A stretch of DNA of 35,641 bases, taken from assembly GCA_028283025.1 (NCBI GenBank), contig JAPYNO010000113.1, forward strand, positions 1 to 35,641. Direction: 5' to 3'. Below, in pieces: positions 22,543-30,116 of this stretch. Source of the stretch: Pseudomonadales bacterium. Its GTDB lineage: Bacteria > Pseudomonadota > Gammaproteobacteria > Pseudomonadales > Azotimanducaceae. Position 1 is the first letter of the stretch; each line of letters opens with the position of its first letter. The notes beneath the pieces are model-generated. The model did no database searches, was not told where the DNA came from, and worked only from the letters and a program-made list of their open reading frames with translations. The position numbers and the translations under genes were made by a program.

Positions 22543-23610
22543 ATGGGTCGCAAGCTTCACACACCAGCGAAGGGCCGAGGCGCGCTTTCGACGATTGAGG
22601 GCCGCTTCGAATCGCAAGTGCTCACAGATGATCCAGAGTTGAGCCAAGCGGAATCGAATATTCGCACCGACACCCAACACTTTGAAGAGAAGGCGCGCTC
22701 CATCATCTCAACCAATGCTTCTCCGGACATTGGCTTTGAGCGATCAATCAACCCTTATCGCGGCTGCGAACACGGCTGCATCTACTGCTATGCGCGCCCT
22801 AGCCACGCCTATCTGAATCTCTCGCCCGGCATCGATTTTGAAACCAAGCTGTTCTACAAGCCGAACGCCGCCGAGCTGCTGAGGCGCGAGCTCGGCAAAC
22901 GCGACTATGTGCCACAGCCCATCGCACTCGGCACTAACACCGACCCTTATCAACCTATTGAGCGCGAGCTCAAGATCACGCGCTCTCTACTCGAAGTCTT
23001 CAACGACACCAGCCATCCCTGCACCATCGTCACCAAGGGGACGCTCATTGAACGAGATCTTGACTTGCTCGCCGAGCTCGCAAGCCGACGACTCGTGCTG
23101 GTGATGATCAGCGTGACGACGCTCGACAATGACCTGAAACGCAGCCTCGAGCCACGCACGCCTGCGGGCGCGAGGCGCATCGAGTGCATTCGTCGTTTAT
23201 GTGAAGCGGGCGTTGAGACCGGCGTATTAACCGCGCCGGTCATCCCTCGTGTGAACGATTCTGAGATAGAGCGCATTCTGGAAACAGCGCGAGATGCGGG
23301 CGCGGTGCGTGCGGGCTACGTGCTGATTCGCCTGCCGCACGAAGTCGAACCGCTCTTCAAGGAGTGGCTCGAAGCACACCTCCCTGAGCGCGCCGCGCAT
23401 GTGCTCGCCCTCATTCGAGATTGCCACGGCGGACAGGCCTATGATGCGCGGTTCGGCAAGCGCATGCGCGGGCAAGGTGCCGTCGCTGAACTCATCGCCA
23501 AACGCTTTGCAGTCGCAAGGCGACGGCTTGGGTTTCGAGCCACGCGCAGCGAGCTTGACGTGTCACACTTTTGCAAGCCGCGTGTGGCGGGTCAGCTAGA
23601 GATGTTCTGA
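22543..23610 (+). CDS. PA0069-family radical SAM protein (SplB-like)
   Basis: The protein has 355 residues from ATG 22543; a TTG at 22507 would add 12. The radical SAM cluster motif CEHGCIYC gives Cys75, Cys79 and Cys82 (numbered from ATG 22543), preceded by the conserved FERSINPYRGC. The N-terminal KGRGALSTIEGRFE block and GTNTDPYQPIERELKITRSLLE are typical of the PA0069/Rv2578c group, related to spore photoproduct lyase but of unproven reaction. These proteins use S-adenosylmethionine and a 4Fe-4S cluster. A DNA-photolesion role is often suggested and not shown. The ATG is favoured because conserved sequence begins about 10 residues later. The stop codon lies inside a long perfect inverted repeat. 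Confidence 0.85.
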   Translation: MGRKLHTPAKGRGALSTIEGRFESQVLTDDPELSQAESNIRTDTQHFEEKARSIISTNASPDIGFERSINPYRGCEHGCIYCYARPSHAYLNLSPGIDFETKLFYKPNAAELLRRELGKRDYVPQPIALGTNTDPYQPIERELKITRSLLEVFNDTSHPCTIVTKGTLIERDLDLLAELASRRLVLVMISVTTLDNDLKRSLEPRTPAGARRIECIRRLCEAGVETGVLTAPVIPRVNDSEIERILETARDAGAVRAGYVLIRLPHEVEPLFKEWLEAHLPERAAHVLALIRDCHGGQAYDARFGKRMRGQGAVAELIAKRFAVARRRLGFRATRSELDVSHFCKPRVAGQLEMF

Positions 23611-23641
23611 TCAAGTCCAAGGATGGACTTGATCAGAACAT
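23602..23641. repeat. Perfect 18-bp inverted repeat with a 4-base loop
   Basis: ATGTTCTGATCAAGTCCA (23602-23619) is followed by AGGA and its exact reverse complement (23624-23641). The radical SAM stop codon TGA 23608-23610 lies in the left arm. There is no T-run after either arm, so this is not a standard intrinsic terminator, although transcripts of either strand would fold strongly and it may act as an mRNA 3'-end stabiliser. Confidence 0.9.
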
Positions 23642-23762
23642 GCCGATGCGTTTTGGCGGAGTATGCGCTTAAGGCATTACACTATCCGGTATGACTGAAT
23701 TTTTCAGTGCGCCTATACTCAATGGGGAGGAAAATTCCGATATATTTCTGAGCCCGCACACA

Positions 23763-23791
23763 TTGTATTTCGACCGTGAAATCACGATAAT
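23763..23791 (+). promoter_or_regulatory. Candidate promoter of PIN module 2
   Basis: TTGTAT and GATAAT are separated by 17 bp and end about 70 bp before ATG 23862. The -10 matches consensus in five of six positions. Confidence 0.4.
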
Positions 23792-23809
23792 GGCCAAAAG
23801 TGTCCGCGA

Positions 23810-23844
23810 TTCAACCTAGGGCAGAACACCATGAAAAGGTTGAA
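23810..23844. promoter_or_regulatory. Inverted repeat just upstream of module 2: possible operator or leader hairpin
   Basis: TTCAACCT (23810-23817) and AGGTTGAA (23837-23844) are exact inverted copies, separated by 19 bases and ending 7 bases before the AGGAG of the antitoxin-like gene. The position suits autoregulation by a toxin-antitoxin complex; binding is inferred only. Confidence 0.35.
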
Positions 23845-23861
23845 ACCCGAGAGGAGATGCA

Positions 23862-24137
23862 ATGCACTCAAAAGAGCCTGAAAAGAAGAATGATTGGCGC
23901 AAGCTGTTGATGACGGATGAAGAATATGAAAAATACATGCATGCCAATTTTGTGATTGACCCTGATGACGGAGACATACTTGCTAGAAGGCTATCGCCAC
24001 GCGAACAAGCCTTGTTAAATGGTATTGACTGGTATGCAGGGTTAGAGGATTACACAGACTTCGATGAAGATTGTGTCATGGAAGTACCAGAATCGATGCT
24101 TGTAAAACGGGAAGATGATGATGGCATTTGCCGTTGA
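23862..24137 (+). CDS. Small acidic antitoxin-like protein (module 2)
   Basis: The protein has 91 residues and is strongly acidic, especially at its C-terminus (KREDDDG). ATG 23862 has an excellent ribosome-binding site (AGGAG at 23852-23856). It shares with the protein at 10400-10672 the NDWRKLL-x-T-x-EE block (residues 10-21), a D-x-x-x-G-D/E-I/V-L element (around 33-40) and GIDW (residues 54-57). Its last codons overlap the start of the PIN gene by 17 bp (ATG 24121 to TGA 24135-24137), indicating coupled translation. Two independent co-occurrences with the same partner support an antitoxin or immunity-type role. There is no recognisable DNA-binding domain, and I know no named family for it. 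Confidence 0.75.
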   Translation: MHSKEPEKKNDWRKLLMTDEEYEKYMHANFVIDPDDGDILARRLSPREQALLNGIDWYAGLEDYTDFDEDCVMEVPESMLVKREDDDGICR

Positions 24138-25029
24138 TACGAATCTTCTTGTATATCCGACCTCGAGGAGGTTGTTGCATGGTGTTGCGCTTGAATGTCA
24201 GGAACAATTAGTTATTCTTCCTGAAGTTGAAAAAGAACTCATGGAAAGAGACAACTTGTTAGACGCAGAGGTGTCTCGATGGGGAAGGAGAAACGGAACA
24301 CCTTTTCGCAAACTCAAAGAAACAGAGCAAGTTGCTTTAAGGAAGAGCTTGAATAAAGCAATTAATATCTGGTGGAATGAATTCAAAAAGAATCCAATAA
24401 TTGAAGTGCCTCAATGGACAGAGCGAGATGTGATTGACAGTAGCCATATTGCAGAATCTATTCCCTCTCATGTATTTAACGAAAAGAAACCAACGAATTT
24501 GGGTGCAGGAGATCGTTTAATCGTTAGTCAAGCAATTCATTGTGATGTTGAGTTGATTGGTTCAAACAATCTAAGAACAATAGACCATCTTGGATTGAAT
24601 CGTTGGCTTATAGATCATGGATGGAATCGTAAACTCATTCATAACGCAAGCGACGCATTGGAAGCACTTGAACATACACATCAAAAGGATGTGTATGAAT
24701 GGATTATTGCGCATGGGATGAAGAATGTGTATGAAGATGAACAAATGAGTCGCGATGAATTCTCAAAAACACTTAAGGTACTGGCAAGTGCAGGGTTTCG
24801 TGAATCTTTCAAGAACACAACCTCTGTGGCCAATGACGAAACATTTAGAACTATCATTTTCAACGTGCGGAATCAGTTTGATGATGATCCTAAATTTATT
24901 GAAAGGGTTCGCGATGTGATAATAAGAGATAGGGAGAATAGAGAGAAAGCATTGAAGAGCGAACTGCGCCTCAGTGAGCTTGTAAATCAACACGTCATGT
25001 TGCATGAACAGGATGGGAACTATCGGTAA
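24121..25029 (+). CDS. PIN-like nuclease, probable toxin of module 2
   Basis: The protein has 302 residues from ATG 24121; ATGs at 24115 and 24118 are in frame, but alignment with module 1 favours 24121. Counting from 24115, the N-terminal half carries the acidic pattern of PIN domains: Asp8 in FAVDTNLLVYP, Glu41 in VEKELME, Asp133 in GAGDRLIVSQA and Asp157 in NNLRTIDHLG. PIN proteins are magnesium-dependent RNases, often toxins. The C-terminal 130 residues are helical and charged, ending in a long helix (about 258-298), which makes it about twice the size of VapC toxins. Low GC and unusual codon use suggest horizontal transfer. It is followed by infA 228 bp on. RNase activity and toxicity are inferred. 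Confidence 0.75.
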   Translation: MAFAVDTNLLVYPTSRRLLHGVALECQEQLVILPEVEKELMERDNLLDAEVSRWGRRNGTPFRKLKETEQVALRKSLNKAINIWWNEFKKNPIIEVPQWTERDVIDSSHIAESIPSHVFNEKKPTNLGAGDRLIVSQAIHCDVELIGSNNLRTIDHLGLNRWLIDHGWNRKLIHNASDALEALEHTHQKDVYEWIIAHGMKNVYEDEQMSRDEFSKTLKVLASAGFRESFKNTTSVANDETFRTIIFNVRNQFDDDPKFIERVRDVIIRDRENREKALKSELRLSELVNQHVMLHEQDGNYR

Positions 25030-25180
25030 TGTGTGTGGCACTTGCCGATAGTTATGAGAATTATCGTTTCCGAGAAACCACATCGGTCAGATCGGAAGCA
25101 GCGTCATACATCCTTAGCACAAGCAGGTGGAGTATCCATTCGGATGGGTGAAGACCTAAGGGCTGCTAGGGAAGCTTCAA

Positions 25181-25209
25181 TTGCCATTGCAAGCCGTTCT
25201 AGGAATAGT
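25181..25209 (+). promoter_or_regulatory. Candidate infA promoter
   Basis: TTGCCA (five of six matches) and AATAGT (four of six) are separated by 17 bp, 48 bp before the infA start. An overlapping alternative is TTGCAA (25187-25192) with GACAAT (25211-25216) at 18 bp. The preceding 150 bp after the PIN gene show no other feature. Confidence 0.45.
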
Positions 25210-25256
25210 GGACAATGCGCACTCACTGATGGGCAGAGAGCTCAAGCAAGCAAGGC

Positions 25257-25475
25257 ATGCCACGGGAAGAACAAATCGAAATGGAAGGGCGGGTCGTCGA
25301 GACGCTGCCCAACACCATGTTTCGAGTGGAACTTGACGCCGGGCATGTGGTCACGGCGCATATCAGCGGCAAGATGCGCAAAAACTACATTCGCATCCTC
25401 AAAGGCGACAAGGTGCGCGTTGAGCTGACGCCTTATGATCTCAGCAAAGGGCGAATCACCTACCGCGAACGCTAG
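25257..25475 (+). CDS. infA: Translation initiation factor IF-1
   Basis: The protein has 72 residues, exactly the expected length, with the OB-fold sequence [19 protein letters not shown], then [19 protein letters not shown] and [16 protein letters not shown]. It binds the A site of the 30S subunit during initiation together with IF-2 and IF-3. It converges on clpA and the two coding regions overlap by 4 bp, which is the gammaproteobacterial infA/clpA arrangement. The aat/ate genes that commonly flank infA are not here; the PIN module takes the upstream place. Confidence 0.97.
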   Translation: MPREEQIEMEGRVVETLPNTMFRVELDAGHVVTAHISGKMRKNYIRILKGDKVRVELTPYDLSKGRITYRER

Positions 25476-27784
25476 CCCACCTTTTCGACTTCACGCGCTT
25501 TTGGACGGCTTGCGGCTGCGGGCGATTCCGCACTCACCGCAAGATCGCCATCCACCACGCGCACCTTCGCGGTGCCGCCTTTTTGCGAGAGATTGCCAAA
25601 GAGAATGTCCTCGGCAAGCGGGCGCTTGATCTTCTCTTGAATGAGCCGGTGAATTGGCCTCGCGCCCATCTTGTCGTCATAGCCTTCTTGCACAAGCCAG
25701 TCAATCGACGCATCGTCAACATCAAGCTGTACCTTCTTGGCGTCAAGCTGCGCTTGCAATTCGGTCAGGAACTTATCGACGACAGTGCGCACGACTTCCG
25801 GCACCAGCTTGTTGAACTGAATGATGGCGTCGAGTCGATTGCGGAACTCCGGCGTAAACAGCTTCTTGAGTGCCTCACCGCCATCGCTCGAATGATCCTG
25901 CTCGACAAATCCGACCGAACTGCGGCTCATCGCCTGCGCACCCGCGTTAGTCGTCATGATCACCACGACATTGCGAAAATCGGCTTTGCGCCCGTTATTG
26001 TCGGTCAGCGTGCCGTGATCCATCACTTGCAAGAGCAGGTTGAACACCTCCGGATGCGCCTTTTCGATCTCATCGAGCAGCACCACCGAATGCGGATGCT
26101 TGGTGACGGCATCGGTGAGCTGTCCGCCTTGGTCATAGCCAACATAGCCGGGCGGCGCACCAATCAGCCTCGATGCCGTGTGGCGCTCCATATACTCGGA
26201 CATGTCGAAGCGCAGCAACTCAACACCCATGATAAGCGCAAGCTGCCGGCAGACTTCAGTCTTGCCAACGCCCGTCGGGCCGGCGAAGAGAAAGCTGCCG
26301 ATTGGCGTTTGATCGACTTTCAGCCCAGCGCGCGACAGCTTGATTGCCGATGCCAGCGTCTTGATCGCTTCGTTCTGACCGAACACCACCAGCTTGAGTT
26401 GGCTTTCGAGGTCGCGCAGCGCCTCACGATCTGAAGTTGACACCTGATGCGACGGAATGCGGGCAATCTTGGCAACCACAGACTCGACCTCGCCCGCGCC
26501 AATGGTTTTCTTGCGCCGCGCCTGCGGCAACAACTGCTGCGCTGCGCCCGCCTCGTCAATGACATCGATGGCCTTGTCTGGCAGGAATCGGTCGGTGATA
26601 TAGCGCGCCGATAATTCAGAAGCGCTGCGCAGCGCCTTGTCGGTGTAGCGTAGCGCATAGTGATCTTCAAAGCGCGATTTGAGGCCCTTGAGGATTCGGT
26701 AGGTGCTTTCGACATCCGGCTCTTCCACGTCGATCTTCTGAAAGCGCCGCGAAAGCGCGCGGTCCTTGTCGAAAATACCGCGGTACTCCTGATAGGTGGT
26801 CGAGCCCATGCACTTGATGTCGCCGGCGGCGAGCGCTGGCTTCAAGAGGTTCGACGCATCCATGACAGTGCCTGATGCCGAGCCAGCACCGATGATGGTG
26901 TGAATTTCGTCAATGAAGAGAATGACGTCATCTTCGCCGGAAAGCTCGTTGATCACAGCTTTGAAGCGCTTCTCAAAATCACCGCGGTAGCGCGTGCCAG
27001 CGATTAAGCTGCCAAGATCGAGCGTGTACACCGTGCTTGACGCCACCACTTCGGGCACTTCGCCGTCCACAATGCGCTTGGCAAGCCCTTCAGCGATGGC
27101 GGTCTTGCCAACGCCGGACTCGCCCACGAGCAAAGGATTATTCTTGCGCCGCCGACTCAGCACCTGCACAACGCGCTCAAGCTCGTGCTCGCGGCCAATC
27201 AAGGGGTCAATCTTCCCGCACTGCGCAAGTTCATTCAGGTTGCTGGCAAAGCGTTCAAGCGCGGACTTGCCCTCACTGGCATCCCCTTCAGCCTGCGCGC
27301 CTGCGGACGCTGCGCCTGCCGCCTCTTCCGGGACGCCTTCTTCGCCGCCGGCCTTGGTGATGCCGTGCGATACATAATTGACGCAGTCGATGCGCCCAAC
27401 CCCTTGCTTCTTGAGGAAATACACGGCTTGACTCTGCTGCTCACTGAAAATGGCGATCAATAGGTTGGCGCCAGTAACCTCCTTGCGCCCGGAGGTCTGC
27501 ACATTGAAGACAGCGCGCTGCACCACCCGCTGAAAAGCGAGCGTCGCTTGCGTTTCGCGCGACTCATCGCCTACAGGCAGCTTTGGCGTGTTCTGCTCGA
27601 TGTGTTCGGTCAAATCGCTTCGCAGCACACCCGCGTCCGCGCCGACCGCACGCAGCACATCGAGCGCACGCTGCTCATCAAGCAGCGCGAGCAGCAGGTG
27701 ATCGACAGTGACATATTCATGGCGCTGCGCACGCGCTTCATGGAACATCTCATTGAGCGCTTGTTGCAGCGATTTACTCAGCAT
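25472..27784 (-). CDS. clpA: ATP-dependent Clp protease ATP-binding subunit ClpA
   Basis: A hexameric AAA+ unfoldase that feeds substrates to ClpP and takes N-degron substrates from ClpS. The 770 residues comprise the Clp N-domain (1-145), an acidic Gly/Ala linker (145-172), AAA1 with Walker A GESGVGKT (221-228) and Walker B VILFIDE (287-293), and AAA2 with GPTGVGKT (502-509) and VVLLDE (567-572). The ClpP-binding loop tripeptide reads VGF in [14 protein letters not shown], where IGL or IGF is usual. There is no ClpB-type coiled-coil middle domain, and the context beside clpS and infA confirms ClpA. ATG 27784 lies 80 bp after the clpS stop. Confidence 0.97.
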   Translation of the reverse strand: MLSKSLQQALNEMFHEARAQRHEYVTVDHLLLALLDEQRALDVLRAVGADAGVLRSDLTEHIEQNTPKLPVGDESRETQATLAFQRVVQRAVFNVQTSGRKEVTGANLLIAIFSEQQSQAVYFLKKQGVGRIDCVNYVSHGITKAGGEEGVPEEAAGAASAGAQAEGDASEGKSALERFASNLNELAQCGKIDPLIGREHELERVVQVLSRRRKNNPLLVGESGVGKTAIAEGLAKRIVDGEVPEVVASSTVYTLDLGSLIAGTRYRGDFEKRFKAVINELSGEDDVILFIDEIHTIIGAGSASGTVMDASNLLKPALAAGDIKCMGSTTYQEYRGIFDKDRALSRRFQKIDVEEPDVESTYRILKGLKSRFEDHYALRYTDKALRSASELSARYITDRFLPDKAIDVIDEAGAAQQLLPQARRKKTIGAGEVESVVAKIARIPSHQVSTSDREALRDLESQLKLVVFGQNEAIKTLASAIKLSRAGLKVDQTPIGSFLFAGPTGVGKTEVCRQLALIMGVELLRFDMSEYMERHTASRLIGAPPGYVGYDQGGQLTDAVTKHPHSVVLLDEIEKAHPEVFNLLLQVMDHGTLTDNNGRKADFRNVVVIMTTNAGAQAMSRSSVGFVEQDHSSDGGEALKKLFTPEFRNRLDAIIQFNKLVPEVVRTVVDKFLTELQAQLDAKKVQLDVDDASIDWLVQEGYDDKMGARPIHRLIQEKIKRPLAEDILFGNLSQKGGTAKVRVVDGDLAVSAESPAAASRPKAREVEKVG

Positions 27785-27864
27785 GGCGCAATTCCAAGTG
27801 CTGCTTTGCTTGATAAGAAAAGTACATTCATGGGGTTTATCTTACCTGCTTTCAATGCCAGCGG

Positions 27865-28206
27865 TTAATCGGCGGCTTCAACGCGCGACATCAAGGGATG
27901 ATCGTGCGACTGCGCATAGTTATTAACCTGCTCAGATTTGGTTTCGGCGACATCGCGCGTGAAAATACCGACAACTGCGCTACCTTGGGTGTGCACCGCA
28001 AGCATGATCTGCGTCGCTTTCTCGCGGCCAAAGCCGAAGAAGACCTCAAGCACATGCACGACGAATTCCATCGGCGTGTAGTCGTCATTCAGCAAGACGA
28101 CCTTGTAGCGTGGCGGCTTTTTGGTAGCGGGCTCCTGCTCTTCGACCTGCGCTTCACCCTCAAGTAATGTTTCCTCGTCTGGAATGTCATCCGGAGTCTG
28201 TGACAA
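27865..28206 (-). CDS. clpS: ATP-dependent Clp protease adaptor ClpS
   Basis: The protein has 113 residues. The N-terminal 30 or so are acidic and flexible; the folded core begins [23 protein letters not shown] and includes the N-degron pocket residues (LNDDYTPM and the [12 protein letters not shown] segment). It delivers N-end-rule substrates to ClpA. The only start consistent with family length is TTG 28206, because the next ATG is inside the core. A minus-strand TTGTTC with GATACT at 17-bp spacing about 40 bp upstream is a possible promoter. It is divergent from hemF. Confidence 0.94.
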   Translation of the reverse strand: MSQTPDDIPDEETLLEGEAQVEEQEPATKKPPRYKVVLLNDDYTPMEFVVHVLEVFFGFGREKATQIMLAVHTQGSAVVGIFTRDVAETKSEQVNNYAQSHDHPLMSRVEAAD

Positions 28207-28290
28207 TGTCTTACGTCCACTGCGCTGTCAACTTTGATGGCATAGTATCGGCCACTACTATTGCTTGAACAAGCCCCCAACAGTTCTTCA

Positions 28291-29202
28291 ATGTCTTTTG
28301 CCGACATCGATTCAGTTGACCAGTATCTCGCTGACCTGCAGACGCGCATCGTAACGTCATTCGCAGGATTCGAGTCGCATGAACGCTTCCGCGGCAAGCG
28401 CGGGGGGACTGTTGCGACCACCGATACGCGCACGCAACCAATGGTGCTCGAAGGCGGCAACACCTTTGACAAAGCCGCCGTCATGTATACCCGCGTGCGC
28501 GGCGAGCACCTACCAACTTCGGTCAGCGACCGCCGTCCCGACATTGCCGGGGCGCCCTTTGAAGCCGTGTCGCTATCGCTCATCACGCATCCTCGAAATC
28601 CTTTCGTGCCCACTGTGCATATGAACTTGCGCTTCTTTCTGGTCGCAACAGAGCAGCCTGTCTGGCACTTCGGCGGCGGCTATGACCTGACACCCGCCTA
28701 CCCTTTCGCCGCCGATGCGATTCACTGGCACAGGCATGCGCGCGCGGCTGTTGAAGCGGTCTATCCCGGTAGCTACCAAGCCTTGAAGCAGGCGTGTGAT
28801 GCCTACTTCACCATCAAGCACCGAGGGCACACGCGCGGTGTCGGCGGCATCTTCTTTGATGACTGGACACGCGGCGGATTCGCCACTTGCTTCGAGTTCA
28901 TCAAGTCGATTGGCGAGCGCTTCCTGCCAGCCTACCTGCCAATCGTGCGCATTCGCCAGGGCACGCCTTGGCACGAAGAACACAAGCGCTTTCAGCGTTT
29001 GCGGCGCGGGCGCTACGCTGAATTCAATCTCGTCCTTGATCGTGGCACTCGCTACGGCCTTGAATCAGGACGCCGCACCGAGTCGGTACTCGCTTCGCTG
29101 CCGCCGCAAGCAGACTGGGCCTACGACTGGCATCCATCACAGGCATCGCACGAAGCGTTACTCGAAACCCAGTACCTTTCGCCTCAGGACTGGCTCACAT
29201 GA
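28291..29202 (+). CDS. hemF: Oxygen-dependent coproporphyrinogen III oxidase
   Basis: This enzyme catalyses the O2-dependent conversion of coproporphyrinogen III to protoporphyrinogen IX in haem synthesis. From ATG 28291 it has 303 residues (E. coli 299); a TTG at 28261 would add ten. Motifs are GGGYDLTPAYPF with DAIHWH, GVGGIFFDDW, and the long signature RYAEFNLVLDRGTRYGLESG ending in TESVLASLPP. It implies aerobic or microaerobic growth. Its stop overlaps the following gene by 4 bp (ATGA), so translation is coupled. It is divergent from clpS. Confidence 0.96.
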   Translation: MSFADIDSVDQYLADLQTRIVTSFAGFESHERFRGKRGGTVATTDTRTQPMVLEGGNTFDKAAVMYTRVRGEHLPTSVSDRRPDIAGAPFEAVSLSLITHPRNPFVPTVHMNLRFFLVATEQPVWHFGGGYDLTPAYPFAADAIHWHRHARAAVEAVYPGSYQALKQACDAYFTIKHRGHTRGVGGIFFDDWTRGGFATCFEFIKSIGERFLPAYLPIVRIRQGTPWHEEHKRFQRLRRGRYAEFNLVLDRGTRYGLESGRRTESVLASLPPQADWAYDWHPSQASHEALLETQYLSPQDWLT

Positions 29203-30116
29203 TCATGCGCCTCGTGCGCGACCCGCTACTGCATGTGTTGCTCGCAGGCGCACTCATTTACCTAATATACAGTTGGATGCAGCCTCCGTCGCCGGACAAT
29301 TCGGACAATGGCGCGAATGATGTAAATAATGTGATTGTCGTTGACGAACCGGCGCTTGCTTCATTCATCGCCAAACGCACAGCTGCGACTGACATGCAAG
29401 TCGCTAGCGCACGACTACGCGCCATGGGCGAAGATGATCTCGCTGTCTTGATCAAAGACTACATCCGCGAACAAGCGCTCCTTCGAGAAGCGCTGCGGCT
29501 CGGCTTCGATAGGGACGACTATGTGATGGAGCGACGACTCGTGCAGCGCCTTGAATTTGCCCTGCTCGCGCTCGCACGCTCGCACGCTCGCGCAAGCGAA
29601 GACGATCTACGCGACTTTTATGCGCACAATCGGCAACGCTATGAAACGCCTGCGCGCATCACCTTCACGCATGTCTACCTGAACCTGAAGCAGCGCGGAG
29701 AAGCGATGCCCGAAGATGCCAAGCGCCTGCTGCACAGGCTACGCTTCGATGAGGTCGATTTTGCTGGTGCCATGCACTACGGGGAGCGTTTCCTCTACCA
29801 CCGCAATTATGTGGAGCGCCCGTTTGAAGACATCGCCAGCCATTTCGGCAAAGATATGGCGAACATGCTCTTTGCGCATCCGCCGCCACTTCATGAGTGG
29901 TCGGGACCTTATGTTTCGACACACGGCACGCATCTGGTACGAGTCCGCGAACTTCAGCAGGCAAACACGCCGCTCTTTGAGGCTGTGCGCAGCGTCGTTG
30001 AACGTGACCATGCGCGCGAGCTTGAACAGCGCGCACTTGACCAGGCGGTGCATCGTATTATTGACCGCCAACCTGTTCGAATCGAGTTCACAGTGCAGGA
30101 CACCAGCCATGAATAA
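29199..30116 (+). CDS. Membrane-anchored parvulin-like (PpiC-type) peptidyl-prolyl isomerase
   Basis: The protein has 305 residues from ATG 29199 (or ATG 29205). One N-terminal helix (about 9-27, PLLHVLLAGALIYLIYSW) anchors it, with the rest probably periplasmic. A SurA-N-like helical region (about 60-135) contains YIREQALLREALRLGFDRDD, followed by RITFTHVYLNLKQRG and a parvulin-like core with WSGPYVSTHGTHLVRVRE (about 237-254). The core is divergent, so isomerase activity is uncertain and a chaperone role is equally likely. It is coupled to hemF upstream (ATGA) and overlaps the DUF3604 start by 8 bp, so it probably assists folding of the exported neighbour. Confidence 0.75.
   Translation: MIMRLVRDPLLHVLLAGALIYLIYSWMQPPSPDNSDNGANDVNNVIVVDEPALASFIAKRTAATDMQVASARLRAMGEDDLAVLIKDYIREQALLREALRLGFDRDDYVMERRLVQRLEFALLALARSHARASEDDLRDFYAHNRQRYETPARITFTHVYLNLKQRGEAMPEDAKRLLHRLRFDEVDFAGAMHYGERFLYHRNYVERPFEDIASHFGKDMANMLFAHPPPLHEWSGPYVSTHGTHLVRVRELQQANTPLFEAVRSVVERDHARELEQRALDQAVHRIIDRQPVRIEFTVQDTSHE

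Noticed and set aside
23602-23641. Intrinsic terminator
   Set aside because: The stem is long and perfect but neither side carries a T-tract, and the arm includes the stop codon.
23790-23819. A nine-codon leader peptide (ATGGCC to TAG) before module 2
   Set aside because: It lies on the -10 element itself and has no ribosome-binding site, so it would probably not be transcribed.
25033-25428. A 131-codon frame before and across infA
   Set aside because: It overlaps infA in another frame, has low-complexity composition and shows no ribosome-binding site.
29716-30108. N-terminal extension of the DUF3604 frame
   Set aside because: These 131 codons are the shadow of the parvulin-like gene, and a signal peptide begins exactly at ATG 30109.
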